Source: Xanthobacteraceae bacterium (lineage in GTDB: Bacteria > Pseudomonadota > Alphaproteobacteria > Rhizobiales > Xanthobacteraceae). From it: a stretch of DNA of 9,777 nucleotides. The DNA is taken from positions 1 to 9,777 of the forward strand of contig JAUSIF010000057.1 of assembly GCA_030648135.1 (NCBI GenBank), written 5' to 3'. The notes under the pieces are model-generated. The model saw only the letters and a list, made by a program, of their open reading frames with translations. It had not been told where the DNA came from and searched no databases. Within the stretch, counting starts at the first letter, position 1, and each line of letters begins with the position of its first letter. The position numbers and the translations under genes were made by a program. Positions 1-5,889 of the stretch are shown piece after piece.

Positions 1-93
1 GCGGTGGTCATAACAGCGCTCCCGAATGCACCGGCGGAGAGAAACCCCGCGCCGATCGACCCTGTCAAGCGTGGGGCCGCCCCGTTCCCCGCC

Positions 94-121
94 TTGCTTC
101 GAGAGCAAAATCGCGTATAAG
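94..121 (+). promoter_or_regulatory. Candidate sigma70 promoter for rpsF operon
   Basis: TTGCTT (94-99) and TATAAG (116-121) are separated by 16 bases, a reasonable -35/-10 pair for a housekeeping promoter. Transcription would begin near 128 and leave a ~170-base leader before rpsF, long enough for the structures seen there. This rests on motif matching only. Confidence 0.45.
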
Positions 122-229
122 CACGCGTCTTCATCGCTCCCGGCCGGGGGCTGAACGGACGGCCGCCTTCCTCGTAACAGTGGCGGCAGGGTAATTGCCC
201 GGCGTCCCGTGTCCCCGCCTTCGAGAATT

Positions 230-254
230 TTCGAGCCTTTCCGACAGGCTCGAA
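230..254 (+). promoter_or_regulatory. 9-bp stem-loop in rpsF leader
   Basis: TTCGAGCCT (230-238) pairs perfectly with AGGCTCGAA (246-254) around the 7-base loop TTCCGAC. A second TTCGAG at 220-225 could pair with the same CTCGAA, so two mutually exclusive folds are possible. In several bacteria the S6:S18 heterodimer represses its own operon by binding a leader structure containing an exposed CCG. The CCG in this loop, 42 bases before the start codon, makes that a candidate role. The match to the known motif was not computed. Confidence 0.4.
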
Positions 255-296
255 GGGCTCGGCGCCGGAGCGACGACAGGGAACAGGAAAGGCCAA

Positions 297-743
297 ATGC
301 CGCTCTACGAGCATGTGTTTCTCGCGCGCCAGGACGTGACCGCGCAGCAAGCCGAGGAGCTTGCCGCCCAGTTCAAGGCCGTCATCGAACAGAACGGCGG
401 CAAGCTCGTCGTCGATCCCGAATACTGGGGCGTCAAGTCGCTCACCTATCGCATCAAGAAGAACCGCAAGGCGCATTTCTCCATGCTCCGCATCGACGCG
501 CCGCCCGCGGCCATGGACGAGATGGAGCGGCAGGAACGCATCAACGAGGACGTGTTGCGCTTCATTACCATCCGCGTCGATAAGCACGAGGAAGGGCCCT
601 CGATCATGTTGCAGAAGCGCGACCGCGAGGAGCGGCGCGACGAGCGGCGCGGCGAGCGCCGGCGCGACCGCGAGGGCGGCGAGGAAGGCGATGTCGCCGA
701 GGTGCCCGATGTGGTGGCGGCGGTGGAGGAGAGCGTCGAATGA
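297..743 (+). CDS. rpsF: 30S ribosomal protein S6
   Basis: Encodes S6 (148 aa), which assembles with S18 in the platform of the 30S subunit. The start MPLYEHVFLARQDVT and the stretch around residues 35-60 (GGKLVVDPEYWGVKSLTYRI, then KKNRKAHF) are classic S6. Residues 1 to ~100 form the ferredoxin-like domain. The remaining ~45 residues are a charged tail, first rich in Arg/Glu/Asp and then acidic, a common kind of extension in alphaproteobacterial S6. I chose the ATG at 297 rather than the in-frame upstream extension from 195 because AGGAAAGG (285-292) is a good ribosome-binding site and the homology begins there. The stop overlaps the rpsR start (ATGA), so the two binding partners are translationally coupled. 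Confidence 0.96.
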   Translation: MPLYEHVFLARQDVTAQQAEELAAQFKAVIEQNGGKLVVDPEYWGVKSLTYRIKKNRKAHFSMLRIDAPPAAMDEMERQERINEDVLRFITIRVDKHEEGPSIMLQKRDREERRDERRGERRRDREGGEEGDVAEVPDVVAAVEESVE

Positions 744-997
744 GCTTCGCACAAGGCGGCTCGCAAGGCGGCGCCCGCCGCCCGTTCTTCCGCCGGCGCA
801 AGACCTGCCCGTTCTCCGGCGACAATGCGCCCAAGATCGACTACAAGGACGTGAAGATGCTGCAGCGCTACGTGTCGGAGCGCGGCAAGATCGTGCCGAG
901 CCGCATCACCGCGGTGTCGGCGCTGAAGCAGCGCGAGCTCGCCAGCGCGATCAAGCGGGCGAGATTTCTCGGGCTGCTGCCCTATGTGATCCGCTGA
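740..997 (+). CDS. rpsR: 30S ribosomal protein S18
   Basis: Encodes S18 (85 aa), the partner of S6 on the 30S platform. Diagnostic segments are RRPFFRRRKTCPFSG near residues 13-27, APKIDYKDVKMLQRYVSERG (about 30-49), KIVPSRITAVSALKQRELA, and the terminal RARFLGLLPYVIR. Length is normal for the family, with a short Gly/Ser/Gln-rich N-terminal lead. It starts inside the last codons of rpsF through an ATGA overlap, which would keep S6 and S18 output matched. Its stop codon lies inside the 5' arm of a strong hairpin (992-1015). Confidence 0.97.
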   Translation: MSFAQGGSQGGARRPFFRRRKTCPFSGDNAPKIDYKDVKMLQRYVSERGKIVPSRITAVSALKQRELASAIKRARFLGLLPYVIR

Positions 998-1079
998 GCG
1001 GGAAACCGCTCGGCGATAAGTCGTAAGGCTCCGGCGCATGCCGGAGACGATGGTTGGGGCGGAGCTTCCGCCTCTAACC
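992..1079 (+). other. Three consecutive hairpins between rpsR and DUF2232 gene
   Basis: Three inverted repeats lie in tandem in the 105-base gap. Hairpin 1 (992-1015) has a 10-bp stem with one G-U, closed by a GAAA tetraloop, and includes the rpsR stop codon. Hairpin 2 (1029-1046) is CTCCGGC / GCCGGAG around GCAT. Hairpin 3 (1052-1079) has about 12 bp: GGTT/AACC outside, one bulged T, then GGCGGA/TCCGCC closed by GCT. None is followed by a T-run, so they do not look like intrinsic terminators. They more likely set mRNA processing or stability, or reduce expression of the downstream membrane-protein gene. Confidence 0.55.
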
Positions 1080-1102
1080 GCTGCAAAGCGGGACAGCTGA
1101 CG

Positions 1103-2089
1103 ATGGCGCAGATTCTGCTGATCGGCCTCGGCGCGGGTGCGGCTTCCGCGCTCCTGTTCGCGGCACTCGCCTCGGGCAGGTTTTTTGCCATCGGGCTGTT
1201 CTATCTGACGCCGCTGCCGATCCTGCTCGCGGGCATGGCCTGGAGCCATTGGGCCGGGCTCGTCGCCGCCGCCGCCGCCGCGACGATCTTGGGCTTCACG
1301 CTCGGGCGCTGGTTCTTTCTCACCTTCATGATCGGGATCGGGCTGCCTTCCTATGCCTTGTCCTATCTCGCGCTGCTGGCGCGGCCGGTGACGAACGGCG
1401 GCGGCGGCAAGCTCGAATGGTTCTCGGCCGGACGGCTGGTGCTGGCGGCGGCGCTGATCGCCGCGATCGCCACCGCCTGCACCATTCCGGCGCTCGGCAG
1501 CGATCTCGACAGCTATCGCGCCGCATTGAAATTCGCCTTCGAGCGCATCCTGCAAGCGCAGAGCGGGACGCCGGAGGGCGAGGCCTGGAAGCTGCCGGGC
1601 GGCGGCGATCCCAAGGCGGTGCTCGATTTCCTGACGGTGGCGATGCCGCTGGCGGCGGCGGTGTTCTCCATGATCACGAGCCTCGCCAATCTCTGGCTCG
1701 CCGCCCGCATCGCGCGCGCCTCGAGCCGGCTGAAGCGGCCGTGGCCGCAACTCCCGGCCATGACCTTCCCGCAAGCGACGCCGTTCCTGCTGATGGGCGC
1801 GATCGGCAGCTCGTTTCTGCCGGGCCTCGCGGGCCTCGTCGCCTCGCTGTTCGCCGCCACCCTGCTCATGGCTTATGTCATCCTTGGATTCTGCATCATC
1901 CACGGCGCCACGCGCGACTTTGCGATCCGCGCGCCCACGCTCGCCGCGGTGTGGATTTCCGTGCTGTTTTTCGGCTGGCCGATTTTGCTGGTCGCCATCA
2001 TCGGCCTCGCCGACGGCTTCGCCGATTTTCGCGGGCGCTTCGCGCCACCGCCGCCGAATCTTCCCACCCATAAACCCCCGAACGAATGA
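1103..2089 (+). CDS. DUF2232 family polytopic membrane protein
   Basis: A 328-aa integral membrane protein that I assign to the DUF2232 (YybS-like) family from its position between rpsR and rplI in Rhizobiales and its composition. Its biochemical function is unknown. Hydrophobic segments appear near residues 4-24, 28-47, 51-68, 70-93, 112-130, 174-200, 226-262 and 280-303, giving about eight membrane passes. A polar loop of ~45 residues (130-172) lies between the fifth and sixth. The C-terminus is a Pro-rich hydrophilic tail (from about 312). The ribosome-binding site before ATG 1103 is weak, and the gene follows the three hairpins, both consistent with lower expression than the ribosomal proteins. 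rplI begins 15 bases after its stop, so they probably share a transcript. Confidence 0.8.
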   Translation: MAQILLIGLGAGAASALLFAALASGRFFAIGLFYLTPLPILLAGMAWSHWAGLVAAAAAATILGFTLGRWFFLTFMIGIGLPSYALSYLALLARPVTNGGGGKLEWFSAGRLVLAAALIAAIATACTIPALGSDLDSYRAALKFAFERILQAQSGTPEGEAWKLPGGGDPKAVLDFLTVAMPLAAAVFSMITSLANLWLAARIARASSRLKRPWPQLPAMTFPQATPFLLMGAIGSSFLPGLAGLVASLFAATLLMAYVILGFCIIHGATRDFAIRAPTLAAVWISVLFFGWPILLVAIIGLADGFADFRGRFAPPPPNLPTHKPPNE

Positions 2090-2104
2090 ACCAAGGAGCC
2101 TGTC

Positions 2105-2899
2105 ATGGAAGTCATTCTGTTGGAGCGCGTCGCCAAGCTCGGCCAGATCGGCGACGTCGTGCGCGTGAAGAACGGTTTCGCGCGCAATTTCCTGCTGGCG
2201 CGCGGCAAGGCCTTGCGCGCCACCAAGGAGAACCGGGCGAAGTTCGAGACCATGAAGGGGCAGCTGGAGGCGCGCAATCTCGACCTCAAGAAGGATGCCG
2301 AGGCGGTCTCCAAGAAGCTCGACGGCAAGAGCATCGTGCTGTTGCGCCAGGCCGGCGAAGGCGGGCAGCTGTACGGCTCGGTGTCGGCGCGCGACATCGC
2401 CGGCGCGCTCACTACCGAGGGCTTCAGCGTCGAACGCGGCCAGATCGTGCTCAACAATCCGATCAAGTCGATCGGGCTGGTCAAGGTGCCGGTGGCGCTG
2501 CATCCGGAGGTCGAGGTCACGATCACGGTGAATGTGGCGAGGAGCGAGGACGAGGCCAAGCGCCAAGCGCGCGGCGAGGATCTCACCGTCCGGCGCAGCG
2601 ACGAGGAGGAAGCCAGGGCGCAGGCCAGAGGCAAGGCCGAGAAGTTCTTCGAGAAGCCGCCGGAGGAGCTGGCGGAGAAGGGCGAGGGCGCCGAAGCCGA
2701 GGCCAAGGGCGAGCCGGCCGCGAAGGGAAAACGCGAGCGGAAAGAGCGGCCCGCCAAGGGCGAGGCCAAAGCCGAGGGATCCAAGTCGGAAGCGGCCGGC
2801 GCGGGTGCGGACGCCAAGCCCGCGCGCGAGAAAAAGCCAAAAGGCGAGCGCAAGGATCGCGAGCGGCAGGACAAGAAGGAAAAAGCGCCGAAGGCGTGA
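2105..2899 (+). CDS. rplI: 50S ribosomal protein L9 with long charged tail
   Basis: Encodes L9 (264 aa), the elongated 50S protein that binds 23S rRNA near the L1 stalk. The N-terminal domain (1-52) shows MEVILLERVAKLGQIGDVV and the basic NGFARNFLLARGKAL motif. The central helix runs to about residue 70, and the C-terminal domain (about 70-148) contains GGQLYGSVSARDIA and HPEVEVTITVNVAR. Residues 149-264 are a low-complexity Lys/Glu/Ala/Arg-rich extension with no recognised fold. Escherichia coli L9 is 149 aa; alphaproteobacterial L9 often carries a tail, but this one is long. AAGGAG at 2093-2098 is a strong ribosome-binding site. The stop is followed at once by a fragment of a transporter gene, so no native terminator is visible. 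Confidence 0.96.
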   Translation: MEVILLERVAKLGQIGDVVRVKNGFARNFLLARGKALRATKENRAKFETMKGQLEARNLDLKKDAEAVSKKLDGKSIVLLRQAGEGGQLYGSVSARDIAGALTTEGFSVERGQIVLNNPIKSIGLVKVPVALHPEVEVTITVNVARSEDEAKRQARGEDLTVRRSDEEEARAQARGKAEKFFEKPPEELAEKGEGAEAEAKGEPAAKGKRERKERPAKGEAKAEGSKSEAAGAGADAKPAREKKPKGERKDRERQDKKEKAPKA

Positions 2900-3073
2900 G
2901 GGCGCGGGCTTTTGTTCGGTGGGTTTCCGTTTCTGGCGCTGGTCATTCTGTTCTATGGCGCGGGCTACGGCATTTCCTGGGTCGCGCGCGGAACATTGCC
3001 GCTGGCACTGTTCAGTCCGGTGCGGTTTCCTCTCGTGATGGCCAAGCTGGCGTCGACGCAAGCCATAAACTAA
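2900..3073 (+). pseudogene. Fragment of MFS transporter gene
   Basis: Bases 2901-3052 align without gaps to 5191-5342 of the intact MFS gene (constant offset 2290). I count 12 mismatches in 152, about 92% identity, lowest in the first 30 bases. The piece corresponds to MFS residues 298-348 (one transmembrane helix plus the YGAGYGISWVARGTLPLALF region) and keeps that reading frame open until TAA at 3071-3073. It lacks a start, the first ~297 codons and the last ~56. It begins one base after the rplI stop and in the same frame as rplI. Three of the changes are non-synonymous (Ile to Phe, Gly to Ser, Gly to Ala), as expected for a decaying copy. The ~55 bases after it show nothing recognisable apart from the next gene's ribosome-binding site. 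Confidence 0.9.
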
Positions 3074-3129
3074 CATTGCATCCAGACCACTCCATGAAGG
3101 CTGGTCACACGCCGAGGGGGCGCCGCCTC

Positions 3130-4086
3130 GTGAGTTCAAATCCCATACAAAGAGTCGGCTTTATTGGGATAGGCAATATGGGCTGGCCGATGGCTGCGCG
3201 GCTTGCCGCAGAGAAATTCCATATCGTGGCATTCGACACGGTCCACCAGCGTGCGCAGGACTTTTGCAAACAGTTCGGCGGCACAGCGGCCAAGGACGCT
3301 GCCGAGACTGCACGGGCGGCCGATGCCATCATCACGATCTTGCCAACCAGCAAACACGTAGCCGAAGTCGCGGAGCAGATGCGTGGCGCATTGCGGCCGG
3401 GAACGCTTATGATCGACATGAGTTCAGGTATTCCGTCCGTCACCCGCGCCATCTCACGGCGACTTGAAGCCGATGGTATCGTCATGATCGACGCCCCGGT
3501 GTCGGGCGGCGTGGCGCGCGCTAAGACCGGTGAACTCACGATCATGGTCGGTGCGGAAAAAAGCGTTTTCGAGCGAGCCGAACCCCTGCTCCGTGCGATG
3601 GGAACGACCATCACTCATGTCGGTCCCGTCGGTGCGGGTCAGGCCATGAAGGCTCTGAACAATCTTGTCTCGGCGGGCGGTTTTCTTATCGGCGTCGAAG
3701 CGCTTCTCATCGGCCAGAGATTTGGGCTTGATCCCTCACTCATGGTTGACGTTCTCAATGCATCGACAGGGTCGAACAACAGTACCCAGAGAAAATTCAA
3801 GCAGTTCGTTTTGTCGCGGCAATTCAATAGCGGATTCGGGCTCGATCTGATGGTGAAGGATCTGTCGATTGCGCTTGAAGTTGGTCGCGACAGCGCGACA
3901 CCAACGCCCTTCGCTTCCCTGTGCCGCGAGATGTGGGCCAGTGCTGCGACGCTGCTGGGCTCTGGTCACGATCACACGGCTGTCGCAATACTCAGTGAAC
4001 GACTTGCGGGCAGCGAGCTCGGTACGCTTGATCGCTTTGAGAAGTCCGCTCAGGGGCAGAAACGGACCTTACCGAGAGAACCCTAG
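3130..4086 (+). CDS. NAD-dependent beta-hydroxyacid dehydrogenase (3-hydroxyisobutyrate dehydrogenase family)
   Basis: A cytosolic oxidoreductase of 318 aa that would oxidise a beta-hydroxyacid, or reduce the matching semialdehyde, with NAD(P). The Rossmann motif GIGNMG is at residues 13-18. Asp36 at the end of the second strand favours NAD over NADP. The substrate loop DAPVSGG is at 121-127. The catalytic Lys174 lies in GAGQAMKALNN, with Asn178 following, and Lys243 is in the conserved VKDL. The family is therefore certain. The substrate (3-hydroxyisobutyrate, tartronate semialdehyde, threonate or another) is not. GTG 3130 is chosen because GAGGGGG (3114-3120) precedes it and the protein then starts just before the cofactor motif; ATG 3094 is in frame but lacks a ribosome-binding site. 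The last ~18 residues are extra for the family. Hand-counted GC is about 58% over 3181-4080, below the neighbouring genes, and the gene sits between two broken duplicates. Confidence 0.9.
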   Translation: MSSNPIQRVGFIGIGNMGWPMAARLAAEKFHIVAFDTVHQRAQDFCKQFGGTAAKDAAETARAADAIITILPTSKHVAEVAEQMRGALRPGTLMIDMSSGIPSVTRAISRRLEADGIVMIDAPVSGGVARAKTGELTIMVGAEKSVFERAEPLLRAMGTTITHVGPVGAGQAMKALNNLVSAGGFLIGVEALLIGQRFGLDPSLMVDVLNASTGSNNSTQRKFKQFVLSRQFNSGFGLDLMVKDLSIALEVGRDSATPTPFASLCREMWASAATLLGSGHDHTAVAILSERLAGSELGTLDRFEKSAQGQKRTLPREP

Positions 4087-4106
4087 GTTCAGCTTTCCGG
4101 CCCATT

Positions 4107-4252
4107 CCGAATCCTAAATCATCCGTCGCCGTCCGGCGCGGCCGAAAAGGAAAGCAGACTCGCGGCGGTGGTATAAAGGATGATGCTCCGTCGTCTTTCC
4201 GCCCTCACGCTCGCGATCGCGCCTGGGATTGACCCGGGCCGCGCCACCGCGA
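4107..4252 (+). repeat. Diverged copy of transglycosylase leader and signal-peptide start
   Basis: From ATG 4183, 70 bases match the start of the lytic transglycosylase gene (6093 onward) at about 58/70 positions without gaps. Upstream, both copies share GGTGGTATAAA (4167-4177 here, 6071-6081 there) and, with small gaps, an AGGAA...CAG.CTCGC block and a TTCCGAA...ATCCG block. The similarity therefore extends roughly 75 bases above the start codon. Its outer upstream edge (~4107) is approximate because the alignment there is gapped. Confidence 0.75.
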
Positions 4253-4302
4253 TGCTCAAAGCCAAGGGCATGCAGCCGGCGTCGCAGGACCGTTCGCTTT
4301 GA
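4183..4302 (+). pseudogene. Chimeric 39-codon ORF: transglycosylase start fused to an unknown gene end
   Basis: Codons 1-22 (MLRRLSALTLAIAPGIDPGR then AT) copy the signal peptide of the downstream lytic transglycosylase, with Pro replacing a core Leu and Asp replacing another. The remaining codons, AMLKAKGMQPASQDRSL and stop, match nothing else in the window and look like the tail of a gene whose body has been deleted. The TGA at 4300-4302 overlaps the TTG start of the MFS gene (TTGA), so translation of this remnant could feed the transporter. With a damaged hydrophobic core and no mature part, it is unlikely to make a working secreted protein. It may act only as a leader peptide. Confidence 0.6.
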
Positions 4303-5513
4303 GCCCGGAAGGAGAGAGCCGACCACTGGACCGCCGTGTCGTCATCTCAGCACTCGGCGTGGCGCAGATTCTGGCTTGGGGCACGTCGTTTTATTTTCCG
4401 GCGGTATTTGCCGGGCCGATCGTCGCCGACACCGGTTGGTCGCTCGGCTATGTGGTCAGCGGCACCTCGATCGGGCTGCTGGTCGCCGGGCTTATTTCGC
4501 CGCAAGTCGGCCGCGTGATCGATCGGCACGGCGTGCGGCCGGTGCTGCCGGCAAGCTCGCTGTTCTATGCCGCGGGCCTCGCCGGTATCGGACTGTCGCC
4601 GGCGCTGCCGGTTTATCTCGCGGCCTGGGTCGTGCTCGGGCTCGGCATGGGCACCGGACTGTATGATGCGGTGTTCGCGACGCTGGGCCGGATGTACGGT
4701 CATGGCGCGCGCGGACCGATCACCAATCTCACGCTGTTCGGCGGATTCGCCAGCACCATATGCTGGCCGTTGAGCGCGTATCTGATCGATGCCGCCGGCT
4801 GGCGCGGCGCCTGTTTGATTTATGCGGCGCTGCATCTGTGCCTGTCGCTGCCGCTTCAGGTCGCGGTCGTGCGCGAGCAACCGGCAATCGCTCCCGCCGC
4901 CGACGGCGACGAGTACGACGCGCGCAAGGAAGACTTGCCGCCGGCAAACGAAACCATGATCTTCGTCTTGCTTGCACTGGTGCTATCCCTTGCCGCCGGA
5001 ATCGGCTCGATCGTGGTGGTGCATTTGCTGATCTTGCTGCAGGCGAAGGGTGTGGCCTTTGCCGCGGCGGTCGCGCTCGGCACCCTGTTGGGGCCGGCGC
5101 AGGTCGGCGCGCGCGTGATCGAGCGGGTGTTCGGCAGCCGCTATCATCCGATCTGGACGATGATCGCCGCCTGCGCGCTGATGGCGGCCGGGCTCGCGCT
5201 ATTGTTCGGCGGATTCCCGTTTCTGGCGCTGGTCATACTGATCTATGGCGCGGGCTATGGCATTTCCTGGGTCGCGCGCGGAACATTGCCGCTGGCACTG
5301 TTCGGTCCGGTGCGATTTCCTCTCGTGATGGGCAAGCTGGCGTTTCCGAGCCTGATCGTGCAGGCGCTGGCGCCTGCGGCCGGCGCGCTCTTGATCGAGG
5401 CGAGCGGCGCCGATACGACCATCGGCGTATTGGCCGGCTTTGCATTGATCAACGTGGCGCTGATCGGCTTGTTATGGGCGGCTTGCCGGCGGCGGATTTC
5501 GTCGGGCGCGTGA
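4299..5513 (+). CDS. Major facilitator superfamily transporter
   Basis: A 404-aa inner-membrane transporter of unknown substrate, with about twelve hydrophobic segments. Motif A of the superfamily is in the loop between helices 2 and 3 (GRVIDRHGVRPVL, residues 71-83). A charged central loop at about residues 191-218 separates the N- and C-terminal six-helix halves. Helix 1 (GVAQILAWGTSFYFPAVFAG) begins about 20 residues in. The length is normal for an MFS permease. TTG 4299 is taken as the start because no in-frame ATG or GTG precedes helix 1, AGGAC lies ~9 bases upstream, and the TTGA overlap suggests coupling. A CTG at 4326 behind GGAGAG is a less usual alternative. Residues 298-348 are duplicated as the fragment after rplI. 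The stop lies 25 bases from the end of the convergent small gene. Confidence 0.88.
   Translation: MSPEGESRPLDRRVVISALGVAQILAWGTSFYFPAVFAGPIVADTGWSLGYVVSGTSIGLLVAGLISPQVGRVIDRHGVRPVLPASSLFYAAGLAGIGLSPALPVYLAAWVVLGLGMGTGLYDAVFATLGRMYGHGARGPITNLTLFGGFASTICWPLSAYLIDAAGWRGACLIYAALHLCLSLPLQVAVVREQPAIAPAADGDEYDARKEDLPPANETMIFVLLALVLSLAAGIGSIVVVHLLILLQAKGVAFAAAVALGTLLGPAQVGARVIERVFGSRYHPIWTMIAACALMAAGLALLFGGFPFLALVILIYGAGYGISWVARGTLPLALFGPVRFPLVMGKLAFPSLIVQALAPAAGALLIEASGADTTIGVLAGFALINVALIGLLWAACRRRISSGA
5190..5342 (+). repeat. Intact-gene copy of the duplicated MFS segment
   Basis: This part of the MFS gene is the counterpart of 2900-3052, in the same orientation and 2290 bases downstream. The right edge of homology is sharp: both copies read AAGCTGGCG and then diverge completely. 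The left edge fades over the last ~20-30 bases. The 2.3-kb interval between the two direct copies contains the dehydrogenase, the transglycosylase remnant and most of the MFS gene. Confidence 0.88.
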
Positions 5514-5538
5514 GCGTTGGCGTTGCAAACCGATCTGG

Positions 5539-5772
5539 CTAGACCAGCTTGGTGTGCGGGATATGAGTCGTGTGCGACGCGTTGGTCGTGAGGTGTGGCG
5601 CGTGGGGGTCGTGGTGCACAATGCACGATAGCTCACGACCGCAGTTTGCGCAGACGAATATTTCATTCTCCAAATCCAGGATGCGGTTGGCTGGCTCAAC
5701 TAGTTTGAGCCGTAGCTCGCCACCGCAGAGGTCGCAGTGCGACGAGGGCGGCGGCTCGACGAGGGCGCGCAT
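5539..5772 (-). CDS. Small zinc-ribbon-like protein with His-rich tail
   Basis: A 77-aa protein of unknown function. Two CxxCG knuckles (Cys13/Cys16 and Cys41/Cys44), 24 residues apart, suggest a single zinc ribbon. The segment between them is acidic and hydrophobic (EPANRILDLENEIFVC). The tail from residue 53 has seven His in about 21 residues (HHDPHAPH, then HTTHIPHTK) and may also bind metal. I chose the ATG at 5772 because AAAGGA lies ~7 bases upstream; an in-frame ATG at 5823 would add 17 residues without such a site. Small cytosolic proteins of this kind occur as hypotheticals in Bradyrhizobium-like genomes, from memory and unchecked. It is the only minus-strand gene here, converging on the MFS gene, with its own strong promoter. 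A nucleic-acid-binding or metal-handling role is possible but unproven. Confidence 0.72.
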   Translation of the reverse strand: MRALVEPPPSSHCDLCGGELRLKLVEPANRILDLENEIFVCANCGRELSCIVHHDPHAPHLTTNASHTTHIPHTKLV

Positions 5773-5889
5773 GTGATTTCCTTTCGCCCGACATGCTTCG
5801 GAGCGAGGGGACGGAACGCTCAAAAGGGTCTCGATTGATAGGTTTGGAATGAAAGCCGAACGCCTTGCGCGGGCATCTCGACTAAATTA

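Larger units (their letters stand above)
1..296 (+). other. rpsF upstream region and leader
   Basis: No convincing coding region is seen here. The first ~90 bases are GC-rich without clear structure. From ~94 there is a promoter candidate, and from ~160 a series of potential RNA stems: GCCGCC at 162-167 with GGCGGC at 182-187, GGG at 189-191 with CCC at 198-200, and the 9-bp stem at 230-254. A reading frame is open from 195 into rpsF, but its extra N-terminal residues do not resemble S6, whereas the ATG at 297 gives the canonical S6 start. The region probably separates rpsF from an upstream gene outside the window. Confidence 0.6.

Noticed and set aside
446..3139. An 897-codon open frame on the minus strand opposite rpsF, rpsR, the DUF2232 gene and rplI
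   Set aside because: It covers four well-supported genes, has Arg/Gln/Gly-rich composition without domains, and is the expected by-product of GC-rich third codon positions.
3100..3150. tRNA T-arm-like sequence (GTGAG-TTCAAAT-CCCAT) near the left edge of the dehydrogenase, suggesting an integration site
   Set aside because: One of the five stem pairs is a mismatch and another a G-U. There is no acceptor stem, anticodon arm or CCA, and the bases are explained as the dehydrogenase N-terminus. No integrase is present.
2086..4086. A 666-codon frame spanning rplI and the dehydrogenase as one protein
   Set aside because: Its first ~350 codons are rplI in the wrong frame followed by the MFS remnant in the wrong frame. 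Only the part from about 3130 resembles a protein family, and it has its own ribosome-binding site.
4347..4880. A 177-codon minus-strand frame within the MFS gene
   Set aside because: It lies wholly inside the transporter on the opposite strand, is Arg/Gln/Ala-rich, has no domain and no ribosome-binding site of note.
5535..5548. CTGG/CCAG inverted repeat at the end of the convergent MFS and zinc-ribbon genes as a bidirectional terminator
   Set aside because: The stem is only 4 bp with no T-run on either strand, too weak to call.
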